In this document: positions 1 through 7,530 of the stretch, piece after piece | Position numbering within the stretch: position 1 is the stretch's first letter | Layout: the number at the start of each line of letters is the position of its first letter | Source: Oscillospiraceae bacterium | Lineage (GTDB): Bacteria > Bacillota > Clostridia > Oscillospirales > Ruminococcaceae | Assembly: GCA_900768705.1 (NCBI GenBank) | Contig: CAAGEB010000167.1 | Coordinates: 1-27,532 of the forward strand | Direction of reading: 5' to 3' | DNA: 27,532 nucleotides | Made by a program: the position numbers and the translations under genes | The notes under the pieces: generated by a model | What the model was told of the DNA's origin: nothing | The model's input: the letters and a program-made list of their open reading frames with translations, nothing else | Databases searched by the model: none

Positions 1-187
1 ATATGCACGGAGTTCGCCGAAGGCGAACGAATGTGCAAGGCATTTCGATCTATAATAAACGCTCTGCGTTTTATTATACAATATCCGTCAGGATATTGTA
101 TAATTTGCCGATATGCACGGAGTTCGCCGAAGGCGAACGAATGTGCAAGGCATTTCGATCTATAATAAACGCTCTGCGTTTATTATA
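1..187. repeat. Two-copy direct repeat, 110-bp period, with nested palindromes
   Basis: Bases 1-70 and 111-180 are identical. Each copy carries a perfect palindrome with 7-bp arms and a GAA centre (12-28 and 122-138), followed by an A/T-rich hairpin. In the second copy that hairpin is perfect, with 12-bp arms around TCT (161-187); in the first copy one extra T breaks the symmetry. Between the copies lies another hairpin with 14-bp arms and a GTCA loop (73-86 with 91-104). No gene is supported here. The first copy starts at the window edge, so further copies may lie outside. Confidence 0.85.
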
Positions 188-266
188 TCATGGTATTTCC
201 CTTTTGTCAATCATATCACAAAAAATTCTTTTCTGAAAAGGAAAAAATGTGCTATATGTAGCACGA

Positions 267-997
267 TTATCTGCGATGCTTCGGCTTGTTTTGGTGTTGA
301 ATTTGCTTACCGTTCAGCTCACGCTTGACGATTTCAGCGGGATTTTGCTGCGGCTGTTTTTTCATATTGTACAAGCACTCCTTTTCTCGGTTAAACAACA
401 AAATGTTGTCAAATTCACCTGATTTATACAGTGCCGAGATATTATCGGGTATTGCTTTCACGGTTCCTTCAAATTTATCTCTCGGAACAGCTCGAGGCAA
501 AAGACCGAGCCGTTCCATTTCGTTGTATCTGTCAATCGTACTTTGCCAAGAGGTTTCTTTGTCGGTACACATCACGGCGAGTATGACCGAATATCCCTTG
601 TTTTTGAGATATCGGCAGGTATTCAGCGGTACTTCAGCGGTTCTGCAAGTACCTCAATTATGAGATTGTAATGCTCTGAACTCAACCTTTCAATCAGTGC
701 GTTTACAATGCTGTTTGAGAACTTTTGCGTGTAATTTGCCGCATTATTGCCGTAAATCTTGTGAATAGCCTCAAAATTCGGGTGACGCTCACGAAATCTA
801 TCGCCGTCAATTACGATAAAATTCGAGTTCTCTTTTTGAATTATATCGTGAATGGTGGTTTTTCCTGCGCCGCTCTGACCGCCGAGAAGAAACGCTTTGG
901 GACTGTTTGCGGGACATTTTCCATCGGTAAGTAATTCGTAAAACTCGTTAAACGCTTCGCAAAAATCGTTTTCTGAATATGTTGTATAATCAGTCAT
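267..997 (-). pseudogene. Zeta-type toxin (UDP-GlcNAc kinase family), broken by a one-base frameshift
   Basis: The N-terminal part (997 down to 623) has a P-loop, GGQSGAGKTT at residues 39-48, and VIDGDRFRERHP around residues 62-72. This is the zeta/PezT arrangement, in which the Asp acts in phosphorylating UDP-N-acetylglucosamine. The C-terminal part (575 down to 267, starting VMCTDKETSW) is the expected continuation but lies in another frame. Adding one G beside 652-653 joins the two: after IIE the frame reads GTCRTAEVPLNT and runs on to KNKGYSV and LAVMCTD, giving about 243 residues. As written, the protein stops at residue 124. The start at 997 has GGAG eight bases upstream. The upstream partner ends 20 bp away. 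A toxin-inactivating mutation or an error in a GG/GGG run are both possible. Confidence 0.8.
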
Positions 998-1017
998 AGT
1001 GTTATCTCCATGCTTAA

Positions 1018-1269
1018 TTAGTGAGAAATCGGAGTTTTTTCTCGCACATAGTTGCGGATTTCCGTAAGTCTGTTTTCAAATCCGTTCAGAACATCCATAT
1101 TATCTTCAAGCGGGAGCTTATTGTAAATACTCCACACTTCATTTTTCATATCGGATATATCTTCGGGCAATGTTTTGCTGCTGTAATTCCTGCCGATAAA
1201 GCCGTTTATACTTGCGATAAATTCGTTCAAAATCTCGTGTTTGAATGAAATTTCATACGCTGTTGCCAT
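1018..1269 (-). CDS. Small acidic protein, probable antitoxin of the zeta pair
   Basis: An 83-residue protein, transcribed just ahead of the zeta-type toxin with a 20-bp gap and its own strong promoter. Its sequence has no signal peptide or membrane segment and looks largely helical and acidic. I do not recognise its family from sequence alone. The antitoxin call rests on position: zeta-family kinases are normally the second gene behind a small neutralising protein. The start at 1269 follows a GGGGATG-like ribosome site. If the toxin is really inactive, this gene may be a relic or may still be kept for regulation. Confidence 0.55.
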   Translation of the reverse strand: MATAYEISFKHEILNEFIASINGFIGRNYSSKTLPEDISDMKNEVWSIYNKLPLEDNMDVLNGFENRLTEIRNYVREKTPISH

Positions 1270-1305
1270 AAACTACATCCCCATAATTCAGTAATCATTA
1301 CTTGC

Positions 1306-1334
1306 ATTATACGCATTTCTGCGCCGTTTGTCAA
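1306..1334 (-). promoter_or_regulatory. Consensus sigma-A promoter of the toxin-antitoxin operon
   Basis: Read on the minus strand, TTGACA (1334-1329) and TATAAT (1311-1306) are separated by exactly 17 bp, about 37 bp upstream of the antitoxin start. Both hexamers match consensus perfectly. I saw no clear operator palindrome overlapping it. Confidence 0.85.
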
Positions 1335-1501
1335 GTTCAAAAATCCGAAAAATATTTTTTGTCGGAAACTGATATAAATATATATTATGATTGTGAAGGT
1401 TAAGAGGTGAGAGATTTTTCGTGCTGCACCATTGGCTGCAAAATGGGTTTTGTAATTGTTTTTAACCAATTGTGTATAAATTTAGCCAACTCACTACAAC
1501 G

Positions 1502-1547
1502 GAAAACCCACACCATTACACCGTTTGTAGATGTGGTGCGGGTTTTC
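1502..1547. terminator. Long stem-loop, possible bidirectional terminator
   Basis: GAAAACCC (1502-1509) pairs with GGGTTTTC (1540-1547). The stem continues through CACCA/TGGTG-type pairing and an inner TACA/TGTA pair. T-rich sequence flanks both ends. It lies alone between the toxin-antitoxin promoter and the tRNA terminator. It may be the remnant 3' end of a lost gene; no coding region beside it can be supported. Confidence 0.5.
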
Positions 1548-1601
1548 TGCTTTAATTCGTCTGTGGTATCGTTACTAAAAAGATTTTTCTGCTCCGGGCA
1601 T

Positions 1602-1632
1602 AAAAATCGCCCCCACATAAAAGTAGGGGCGG
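1602..1632 (-). terminator. Terminator of tRNA-Ser(CGA)
   Basis: On the minus strand a G+C-rich stem (1624-1632 with 1608-1616, one mismatch) is followed by a T run (1606-1602). Almost the same stem and flanks follow the other tRNA-Ser gene at 8489-8519. Confidence 0.8.
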
Positions 1633-1639
1633 ATTGGGT

Positions 1640-1654
1640 GCGGCAGCCTGCCGC
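1640..1654. repeat. 15-bp palindrome with GCC centre abutting the tRNA CCA end
   Basis: GCGGCA (1640-1645) and TGCCGC (1649-1654) form a perfect palindrome around GCC. It touches the encoded CCA of tRNA-Ser(CGA) with no gap. The other tRNA-Ser gene has a palindrome of the same geometry but different sequence at the same position. Confidence 0.85.
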
Positions 1655-1743
1655 TGGCGCAGATGGTGGGATTCGAACCCACGGTACCATAAGGTACAAC
1701 TGATTTCGAGTCAGTCCCGTTATGACCACTTCGATACATCTGC
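1655..1743 (-). tRNA. tRNA-Ser(CGA)
   Basis: The 7-bp acceptor stem pairs 1743-1737 with 1665-1659. The discriminator is G and CCA is encoded (1657-1655). The anticodon arm has stem ACTGA/TCAGT and loop CTCGAAA, which places CGA as anticodon to read UCG. A long variable arm and the G discriminator are typical of serine tRNAs, and the T arm carries GGTTCGAATCC. Confidence 0.93.
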
Positions 1744-1746
1744 AAA

Positions 1747-1781
1747 TATTCGTCCGAAAGTGCATAGATATCGGACGAATA
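1747..1781 (-). other. Inverted repeat in the tRNA-Ser(CGA) 5' leader
   Basis: Arms of 11 bp (1747-1757 and 1771-1781) lie between the promoter and the mature 5' end of the tRNA, so the precursor would begin with a stable hairpin. It may affect RNase P processing or be another inserted palindrome; its centre is 13 nt, unlike the 3-nt-centred family. Confidence 0.6.
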
Positions 1782-1783
1782 CT

Positions 1784-1812
1784 ATTATATCACAATTTTA
1801 CGGAAATGTCAA
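1784..1812 (-). promoter_or_regulatory. Consensus sigma-A promoter of tRNA-Ser(CGA)
   Basis: On the minus strand, TTGACA (1812-1807) and TATAAT (1789-1784) with a 17-bp spacer, about 40 bp upstream of the tRNA. Confidence 0.85.
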
Positions 1813-1859
1813 GCAAAAAAATGAAAACCCGCACATTTTTTCACCCAACCTACGGTAAA

Positions 1860-3023
1860 TCACAGCGAAGCTATGAGAATTTCCCTTATATCCTTTTCGG
1901 AAAGGGGAGCGTATGCCTTGTCCAGACCCTCGTTTACGGCAATATGGTGCGCCATTTCGTCAATGCGGCTCTCGTCTATTCCCACATCCTTCAGGTGCAT
2001 GGGAATTCCGATTTCCTCAAAGAATTTATACATTTCATCAATGGTTTTCTCTGCAATTTCTTTTTCGGGAAGTGAAGAATCAATGCCGAAAATATTCACT
2101 CCGAACTTCACGAAACGGTTCATGGTGCGCTCGTTAAGAATATGCTTCATCCAGCGAGGAGTTATAATCGCCAGACCCTCGCCGTGGGTGATGTCGTAGT
2201 AGGCGCTCAGAGCGTGTTCAATTCCGTGGCAGGGCCAGCCGGAACCGCCGCAGCCTATGGCAAATATTCCGTTGCAGGCAAGGGCGCAGTCCACCATAAG
2301 CTCGCCCCTTGCTTCATAATCGTCGGGCTTTTCCAGAGCTATTTTTACATTGTGCATAAGGCTCTTGATTGCGGCTTCGCACATACCGTCGGTAAGCATG
2401 GTGGCAGGCTCGGCAAAATACCACTCGATTACATGATTTATTGCGTCGGCGGTACCTGCGGCAGTCTGCTTTTTCGACACGGTAAAGGTGTAGGTGGGGT
2501 CGAGTATGGAGCATACCGGATACAGATGCGGGTCGATGTAGCCCACCTTGTCGTTGGTTTCGGTGCGGGAAATAACACACCCTGCGTCATATTCGCTTCC
2601 CGTTGCGGAAAGGGTCATAATGTCAACCACGGGCAGTGCTGCCTTTGTGGGAACCTTGTAGGTAATCAGATCCCACGGCTCGCCGTCATACCTTGCTCCT
2701 GCGGCAATGGCTTTTGAGCAGTCCAGAACGCTTCCGCCGCCTGCGGCAAGGATTACCTCGATACCCTTTTCCTTACAGATTTTCACGCCCTCCAGCACGC
2801 TGGTGGAATACTTGGGATTAGGCTCTATTCCCGAAAGCTCGTAAATTTCAAAATCCGCCAGCAGCTCCTTGATTTTATCGTACAGTCCCTGCTTTTTTAT
2901 GCTCCCGCCGCCGTAGGTCAGAAGCACCTTTTTTCCGATAGCTTTCAGCACTTCGGGCAGCTTTTCGATTGAATTTTTTCCGAAAATCATTCTTGTGGGG
3001 GTACAGTATTCAAAATTCTCCAT
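1860..3023 (-). CDS. Iron-containing (group III) alcohol dehydrogenase, BDH/YqhD-like
   Basis: A 387-residue protein of normal length for the family, which reduces aldehydes to alcohols with NAD(P)H in the cytoplasm. The nucleotide-binding GGGS is at residues 95-98. The metal ligands typical of the family are present: Asp193 and His197 in TADAINHVIEWYF, and His266 and His280 in the stretch from CHGIEHAL to ITHGEGL. An AAGGAG site precedes the ATG. It is the last gene of a three-gene minus-strand operon, only about 10 bp after the flavin-reductase-fold gene. With the aldo/keto reductase it suggests an aldehyde-handling or redox-balance unit. The physiological substrate (butanal, methylglyoxal or another aldehyde) cannot be read from the sequence. 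Confidence 0.93.
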   Translation of the reverse strand: MENFEYCTPTRMIFGKNSIEKLPEVLKAIGKKVLLTYGGGSIKKQGLYDKIKELLADFEIYELSGIEPNPKYSTSVLEGVKICKEKGIEVILAAGGGSVLDCSKAIAAGARYDGEPWDLITYKVPTKAALPVVDIMTLSATGSEYDAGCVISRTETNDKVGYIDPHLYPVCSILDPTYTFTVSKKQTAAGTADAINHVIEWYFAEPATMLTDGMCEAAIKSLMHNVKIALEKPDDYEARGELMVDCALACNGIFAIGCGGSGWPCHGIEHALSAYYDITHGEGLAIITPRWMKHILNERTMNRFVKFGVNIFGIDSSLPEKEIAEKTIDEMYKFFEEIGIPMHLKDVGIDESRIDEMAHHIAVNEGLDKAYAPLSEKDIREILIASL

Positions 3024-3032
3024 AAAAACTCC

Positions 3033-3590
3033 TTATCCTATACTCTTCCCTTCGGCAAAGGCATTGCCGACTTTTTCTCCGATAACACGATACGCCTTAT
3101 TTACAGAATCGTATGTAATGGGTTTAAGCTTTTCCGGGTCGATTTTACCGTCGGTGAGAATACTTTCCTCTGCGCTTATATTAACAATTTCGGCGGTCAT
3201 AAGCTCTGTTTTCTCGTCATAGCCTATCAGCCTGCACTCAAGGGTAAGGGGAAGCTCCTCGATAACGGGAGCATCCACAAAGTCGGATTTTACGGTATGG
3301 AAGCCCGCTTTTTCCAGCTTGTCCGGCTCCTTGTTTGCGGAAACCAGTCCCACATAATCGCACTGCGCTATATGCGCCATATCGGCGGGGCTTACCGTGA
3401 AAGCCTTTTTTGCAAGAATATTTGCGGTGGTTTTATGGGAAGAGGCAATGCAGATTCCGATTTTCCCGTCACCGCAGATACCGCCCCATGCGGCGTTCAT
3501 AGCGTCGGCTTTGCCGTCCTCGCCGTAGCTGGCAATAATCAGCACCGGCATAGGATAAAGCCATGATTTCGTTCCAAAGTTCTGTCTCAT
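3033..3590 (-). CDS. Flavin reductase-like (FMN-binding split-barrel) protein
   Basis: About 185 residues, the usual size of the flavin-reductase-like FMN-binding family. The N-terminal stretch PMPVLIIASYGEDGKADAMNAAWGG is the characteristic strand-turn region around the FMN site, and SSHKTTANILAKKAFTVS is the following conserved block. Members bind FMN and often act as NAD(P)H-flavin reductases or poorly characterised flavoproteins. I chose ATG at 3590 because AAGGAG lies eight bases upstream; a GTG nine bases earlier would sit directly on that ribosome site. It is the middle gene of the operon, between the aldo/keto reductase and the alcohol dehydrogenase. The electron acceptor is unknown. 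Confidence 0.85.
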   Translation of the reverse strand: MRQNFGTKSWLYPMPVLIIASYGEDGKADAMNAAWGGICGDGKIGICIASSHKTTANILAKKAFTVSPADMAHIAQCDYVGLVSANKEPDKLEKAGFHTVKSDFVDAPVIEELPLTLECRLIGYDEKTELMTAEIVNISAEESILTDGKIDPEKLKPITYDSVNKAYRVIGEKVGNAFAEGKSIG

Positions 3591-3605
3591 TGTAAACACT
3601 CCTTT

Positions 3606-4421
3606 TCAATCAATACTTTCAATGCTTTTAAGATACACCATATCGTCGGCGGAAATCTCAAAATCAATATCGGCATTTTGTTTCATTCGCTCGGCATTGG
3701 TGGTTTTCGGCAGAGGGATTGCTCCCAGCTGGAGGACATACCGGATACAAAGCTGCGCCGTGGAAACCCCGTATTTTTCCGCAAGCTGTTCAATTTTTCC
3801 GTTTCCGAAAATTCTGCCGTGCGCCACGGGAGAATAACCCTCAATCAGAATATCCCGTGCTTTACAGTAGTCCATAAGAGCGGCGGGAGTATTGCCGATG
3901 TGTATCATAATCTGATTAACGGCAGGCTTTACGGTACAGCAATCCAGAATATTATCCAGATCCTTTTCTTCAAAATTGGAAACTCCGACAGCACGGATTT
4001 TTCCTGCCTTGTAAGCCTCTTCAAGGGCTTTCCACGCCTGACGGTTGCCGTCGAAGTAGTCACCGCCTCTGAAGTCGTTCCAGGGCTGCGGGCAGTGAAT
4101 AATCATCAGGTCGATATAATCCAGATCCAGCTTTTCCAGAGAGTCTTCAATCGCCTTGACCGCACCGTTATATTCCTTGATTTCGGCGGCAAGCTTGGTG
4201 GTAACGAAAATCTGCTCTCTCGGCAGACCGCAGGAACGGACGCCCTCGCCCACTTCCTGTTCATTGCCGTAGGCTTCGGCGGTATCGATATGACGATAGC
4301 CCGCACTTATGGCGTCACGCACTGCCTGAGCTGTTTTATCGTTGTCGATAAGCCATGTTCCGAAACCGATTTTCGGAATTTTCACGCCGTTGGAAAGGGT
4401 AAAATACTCGTCAGTAATCAT
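3606..4421 (-). CDS. Aldo/keto reductase
   Basis: About 271 residues, close to the family's TIM-barrel length. With the chosen start, the catalytic tetrad is visible as Asp46 and Tyr51 (HIDTAEAYGNE), Lys76 (TTKL) and His109 (IIHCPQPW). AVGVSNF and the C-terminal PLPKTTNAERM, which contacts the NADPH phosphate, are also present. It reduces aldehydes or ketones with NADPH. Three in-frame ATGs lie together. The third (4421) is nine bases after GGAG, and the two upstream ones overlap or touch that site, so 4421 is preferred. It is the first gene of the redox operon, behind a perfect sigma-A promoter. Confidence 0.92.
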   Translation of the reverse strand: MITDEYFTLSNGVKIPKIGFGTWLIDNDKTAQAVRDAISAGYRHIDTAEAYGNEQEVGEGVRSCGLPREQIFVTTKLAAEIKEYNGAVKAIEDSLEKLDLDYIDLMIIHCPQPWNDFRGGDYFDGNRQAWKALEEAYKAGKIRAVGVSNFEEKDLDNILDCCTVKPAVNQIMIHIGNTPAALMDYCKARDILIEGYSPVAHGRIFGNGKIEQLAEKYGVSTAQLCIRYVLQLGAIPLPKTTNAERMKQNADIDFEISADDMVYLKSIESID

Positions 4422-4445
4422 TTTCATCATCTCCGTTCATATATA

Positions 4446-4474
4446 ATTATAAACCCTTTTCAGCAGCTTGTCAA
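4446..4474 (-). promoter_or_regulatory. Consensus sigma-A promoter of the redox operon
   Basis: On the minus strand, TTGACA (4474-4469) and TATAAT (4451-4446) with a 17-bp spacer. The leader to the aldo/keto reductase start is short, about 20-25 nt. No regulator gene is adjacent. Confidence 0.85.
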
Positions 4475-4597
4475 GCAAATTCGGAACATTTCATTCCGTC
4501 ATGAGAATGAGAATTTGCCGTATATCTTCCATACATACGGCTGGGCGGTCTTTTGGCGCATACCGTGGATTTACGGAATAAAATTGCTGCGGGTTTA

Positions 4598-4626
4598 TTG
4601 ACAAAACGGGAAAAATATGGTACAAT
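4598..4626 (+). promoter_or_regulatory. Sigma-A promoter of the LRR lipoprotein gene
   Basis: TTGACA (4598-4603), 17-bp spacer, TACAAT (4621-4626). It leaves a leader of about 70 nt before the ATG at 4703. Confidence 0.8.
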
Positions 4627-4702
4627 AAACCGAAAGTGTTTATTTCAGATAATATGCCTTGCATATTCGTTCGACTTTATTACAATCGAAAGGAAAAACA
4701 TA

Positions 4703-5575
4703 ATGAAGAAAAGATTTACATTTATTGCCGTCTCCGTTATTGTTGCCGGACTTCTTACCGGCTGCGGAGAAAATCAGTCCGTTTCTCAGATCGATTCACT
4801 TCCCGTTATTGAGAACAGCACGCCGGAACAGTCCTCTGCGGATACAAATTCCTCCGACACACCGCAGACCGGTGCGGACGAGTTTGAATACACCGTAAAG
4901 AACAAAAAGGTTATTATCGACAAGTATATCGGAACCGGAACCGATGTGGTTATTCCCGATACAATTGAAGATTATCCCGTTACCGTAATCGGAGAATCCG
5001 CATTCATGCAAAACACCGAGCTGGTAAGCGTTTCAATACCCGACAGCGTAAAAGCAATCGAGGACAAGGCTTTTTACAAATGCTCCTCTCTTAAAACCGC
5101 AAATCTCGGTAACGGCATAGTTTATATCGGGCTTGACGCTTTCTGTGACTGCACCGAGCTTAACGGAATTACACTTCCCGATAATGAGATTGAAATATCG
5201 GTAAGCGCATTCGGCAACTGCGAATCTCTTACGGAAATTGAACTCCCGGAAAGTCTGCTTTCATGGGGAGAATATGTTTTCTCCGAATGTGAATCTCTTA
5301 AATCTGTTACAATCCCCGGAGGCTTGTCTGTCATCTGGCACGGCGCATTCTCATACTGCGAAAATCTGACCGATGTTATCGTTGAGGAGGGCATTACCAA
5401 AATCGAAGCCACTGCCTTTTACGAGTGTACTTCGCTTACCTCGGTCACACTCCCCGACAGCATTTCCGAAATCGAAGATGAGGCTTTTTATGAGTGCGAA
5501 AATGTTTCCATAACCTATAAGGGCGAAACCTACACTTATGATCAGCTGGACTTGCTCTACGCCGCTGTGGGCTGA
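4703..5575 (+). CDS. Lipoprotein with BspA-like (LRR_5) leucine-rich repeats
   Basis: 290 residues. The N terminus MKKRFTFIAVSVIVAGLLTGC is a lipoprotein signal peptide with lipobox Cys21, so the mature protein should be anchored on the outer face of the membrane. A Ser/Thr/Asp-rich spacer follows (about residues 22-65). Then come about eight repeats of the type IPDSVKAIEDKAFYKCSSL, the pattern of the BspA/Treponema LRR family. Such proteins in gut Firmicutes are thought to mediate adhesion or binding; the ligand here is unknown. The start was placed at 4703 because of the signal peptide and an AAAGGA site seven to ten bases upstream. The gene is monocistronic, with its own promoter and terminator. 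Confidence 0.88.
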   Translation: MKKRFTFIAVSVIVAGLLTGCGENQSVSQIDSLPVIENSTPEQSSADTNSSDTPQTGADEFEYTVKNKKVIIDKYIGTGTDVVIPDTIEDYPVTVIGESAFMQNTELVSVSIPDSVKAIEDKAFYKCSSLKTANLGNGIVYIGLDAFCDCTELNGITLPDNEIEISVSAFGNCESLTEIELPESLLSWGEYVFSECESLKSVTIPGGLSVIWHGAFSYCENLTDVIVEEGITKIEATAFYECTSLTSVTLPDSISEIEDEAFYECENVSITYKGETYTYDQLDLLYAAVG

Positions 5576-5620
5576 CAAATCATGCTGAAATCAAAGTCTT
5601 AGACGAAGTGATATCAAACA

Positions 5621-5651
5621 AATCCCGGACCATTAGCCGTCCGGGATTTTT
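5621..5651 (+). terminator. Terminator after the LRR lipoprotein gene
   Basis: A perfect 10-bp stem (5621-5630 with 5639-5648) with an 8-nt loop, followed by T residues. Confidence 0.9.
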
Positions 5652-5705
5652 GCGGTCTGTCGGCGCAATGCGGTGGCAATGGGGTAAGGGTGGACAAAGC
5701 ACAAT

Positions 5706-5822
5706 CTTATTACCTTACAGGCACAAACCAACCCGCATTACAAAGTACCGTTGGGAAAAAGCGGCTTGCCGCCCTTTTGTGAGACAAAAGGAAGCGAAAA
5801 GCCAATTCTGGTCTGTGCAGAG
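5706..5822 (+). repeat. Dispersed repeat element, copy 1
   Basis: It begins CTTATTACCTTACAG, passes through a variable middle, contains the 25-bp core at 5750-5774 (with GCGGCTTGCCGC), then a palindrome CCTTTTGT-GAG-ACAAAAGG (5773-5791), and ends with a tail reading GCCAATTCTGGTCTGTGCAG. Related copies are at 8692-8845, 8845-8988, 12380-12448, 24206-24254 and 27421-27532. No open reading frame in it is credible. It is MITE- or REP-like in size, but I see no clear terminal inverted repeats. Confidence 0.85.
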
Positions 5823-5847
5823 GGACTGATTTCACTCTTTCGGGGGC

Positions 5848-5892
5848 GTGGGGGCGAAGCCCCCACAAGCGGGCGCAGGGGTACGAAGTACC
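5848..5892. repeat. Two trinucleotide-centred palindromes
   Basis: GTGGGGGC-GAA-GCCCCCAC occupies 5848-5866 and GGTAC-GAA-GTACC occupies 5880-5892. Both have perfect arms and the same GAA centre but unrelated arm sequences. They fill most of the gap between the dispersed repeat and the Rieske oxidoreductase start. Confidence 0.85.
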
Positions 5893-5943
5893 AAAGTATT
5901 TTTTTGGACGATAATGCACATAATATCCCCGGGAGATGATATT

Positions 5944-7281
5944 ATGAAACACTGCTCCGTCTGGCAATTACCCGAATACAGCAGCAATGCCGACAAGCAA
6001 ACAGTTATAACCTTAAATGAATACCCCGTTCTCCGTGGAAAAAACCGCACCGATGTGCTGATTATCGGCGGGGGAATTGCTGGAATTCTCACCGCAAAGC
6101 TCCTTTCCGAAAAGGGCGTATCCTGCGCCGTGGCGGAAATGAACAGAGTATTCGGCGGAGTTTCCGGAAATACCACCGCAAAAATTACCGTAGGTCACGG
6201 TCTTATTTACAGCAGAATTGCAGAAAGGTACTCCAACGAATACGCAAAAATGTACCTTGACGCCAATAATGACGCACTGAGAAAATTCGCCGATTTAGCC
6301 GAAAATATTCCCTGCGATTTCAGCCGTTCCGACAGCTATATCTACACCCGCCGTAATCCCCGTGCAATTGAAAACGAGCTTCGGGTTCTGGATAAAATCG
6401 GCGGCAATGCAAAATATGCCGATAAGCTTAATTTGCCGTTTCCCGCCGAAGGTGCGGTTTGCTTTGAAAATCAGGCGCAGTTCAACCCGCTGAAATTCGT
6501 CTCGGGAATTCTTGGTGAAATGAAAAATGTGAAAATTTTCGAGCATACCCACATTATAGATATAGAGGACAAAACCGCCTACTCTGCGGAGGGAAGCATA
6601 ACCGCCGACGCAATAGTTATCGCAACACATTTTCCTTTTCTAAACCGCTGCGGCTGTTATTTCCTTAAAATGTACCAGAGCCGCTCCTATGCCGCCGCAC
6701 TGGAAAACGCCCCCTTATGCGACGGGATGTATATGGACGAAAACCCCGCCGGATTTTCCTTCCGCAGCTGTGGAAAATATCTGCTGGTGGGAGGCGGCGC
6801 ACACAAAACCGGAGAAACCTGCCGACGCAGCGAGCTTTTGGATTTCATCGGAAGCTGTTATAAGGGTGCGGAGATTGCGACACTCTGGAGTGCGCAGGAT
6901 TGCATAAGTCTGGACGGTATTCCTTATATCGGACATTACGGCAGAACCCACAGAGATTGGTATGTGGCTTCCGGCTTCAACAAATGGGGAATGACTTCTT
7001 CAATGACAGCGGCTGTGCTGCTTTCGGATATGATTATCGGCAGGCAGAACAAAAATGCTGCGGTATTCAATCCTTCACGGAATATGTTTGGAAAAAATCT
7101 TGCCGTCAATGCCGCCAACGCCGCAAAAAATCTGCTTACTCCCACCGCTCCCAGATGTCCGCACATGGGCTGCGCACTAAAGAAAAATCCCGCCGAACAC
7201 ACATGGGAGTGTCCCTGCCACGGTTCCCGTTTTTCCGAGAAGGGCGAGCTGCTTGACAATCCCGCAAACCGAAACCTGTAA
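5944..7281 (+). CDS. FAD-dependent oxidoreductase with C-terminal Rieske domain
   Basis: 445 residues. The N-terminal FAD-binding motif DVLIIGGGIAGILTAKLL is at about residues 37-54, followed by a DAO-type oxidoreductase domain. The C-terminal Rieske [2Fe-2S] ligands are Cys405 and His407 (CPHMGC) and Cys423 and His426 (CPCHGSRF). This fusion is common in clostridia and bacilli. It presumably moves electrons between an organic substrate and the iron-sulfur centre; the substrate is not known. The protein ends at LLDNPANRNL, a normal end for this subfamily. The start at 5944 follows GGGAG eight bases upstream; an earlier in-frame ATG at 5914 lacks a good site. No clear promoter was identified, and repeats fill the upstream gap. 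Confidence 0.9.
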   Translation: MKHCSVWQLPEYSSNADKQTVITLNEYPVLRGKNRTDVLIIGGGIAGILTAKLLSEKGVSCAVAEMNRVFGGVSGNTTAKITVGHGLIYSRIAERYSNEYAKMYLDANNDALRKFADLAENIPCDFSRSDSYIYTRRNPRAIENELRVLDKIGGNAKYADKLNLPFPAEGAVCFENQAQFNPLKFVSGILGEMKNVKIFEHTHIIDIEDKTAYSAEGSITADAIVIATHFPFLNRCGCYFLKMYQSRSYAAALENAPLCDGMYMDENPAGFSFRSCGKYLLVGGGAHKTGETCRRSELLDFIGSCYKGAEIATLWSAQDCISLDGIPYIGHYGRTHRDWYVASGFNKWGMTSSMTAAVLLSDMIIGRQNKNAAVFNPSRNMFGKNLAVNAANAAKNLLTPTAPRCPHMGCALKKNPAEHTWECPCHGSRFSEKGELLDNPANRNL

Positions 7282-7355
7282 ATAATCTTATAATTTTATA
7301 TGTTTTTTCCCTATAAATTTTTACAAAATTACAGTAAGTTTATAGATATTGACTA

Positions 7356-7384
7356 TTGAAATTGTAAGAATAATGTGATATAAT
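7356..7384 (+). promoter_or_regulatory. Sigma-A promoter of the SCP2-like gene, extended -10
   Basis: TTGAAA (7356-7361), 17-bp spacer, TATAAT (7379-7384), with TG one base before the -10. The leader is about 140 nt. It contains a 7-bp inverted repeat around CTGCCAT/ATGGCAG and an AAGGCT/AGCCTT pair, so it may be folded. I recognise no known riboswitch. Confidence 0.75.
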
Positions 7385-7530
7385 CTAAATAGCAGTTGAA
7401 TAATGCTTTTGGCTGCCATGTCAGAAATGCCAATCGGATGGCAGAAAAAAATTCAAGGCTTCGGCAGCTTTTGCCAGCCTTACTTTGTTTTTTGTAAATT
7501 TTGTAATTCAAACGAGTAGGAGGATTTTTT

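Noticed and set aside
1400..1600. Integrase remnant or attachment site beside tRNA-Ser(CGA)
   Set aside because: No duplicated tRNA end sequence and no recombinase motif could be found; only a stem-loop is supported.
1407..1765. Open frames across tRNA-Ser(CGA), giving peptides such as GGIRTHGT
   Set aside because: They read through the tRNA and its terminator. This is a familiar false-gene pattern.
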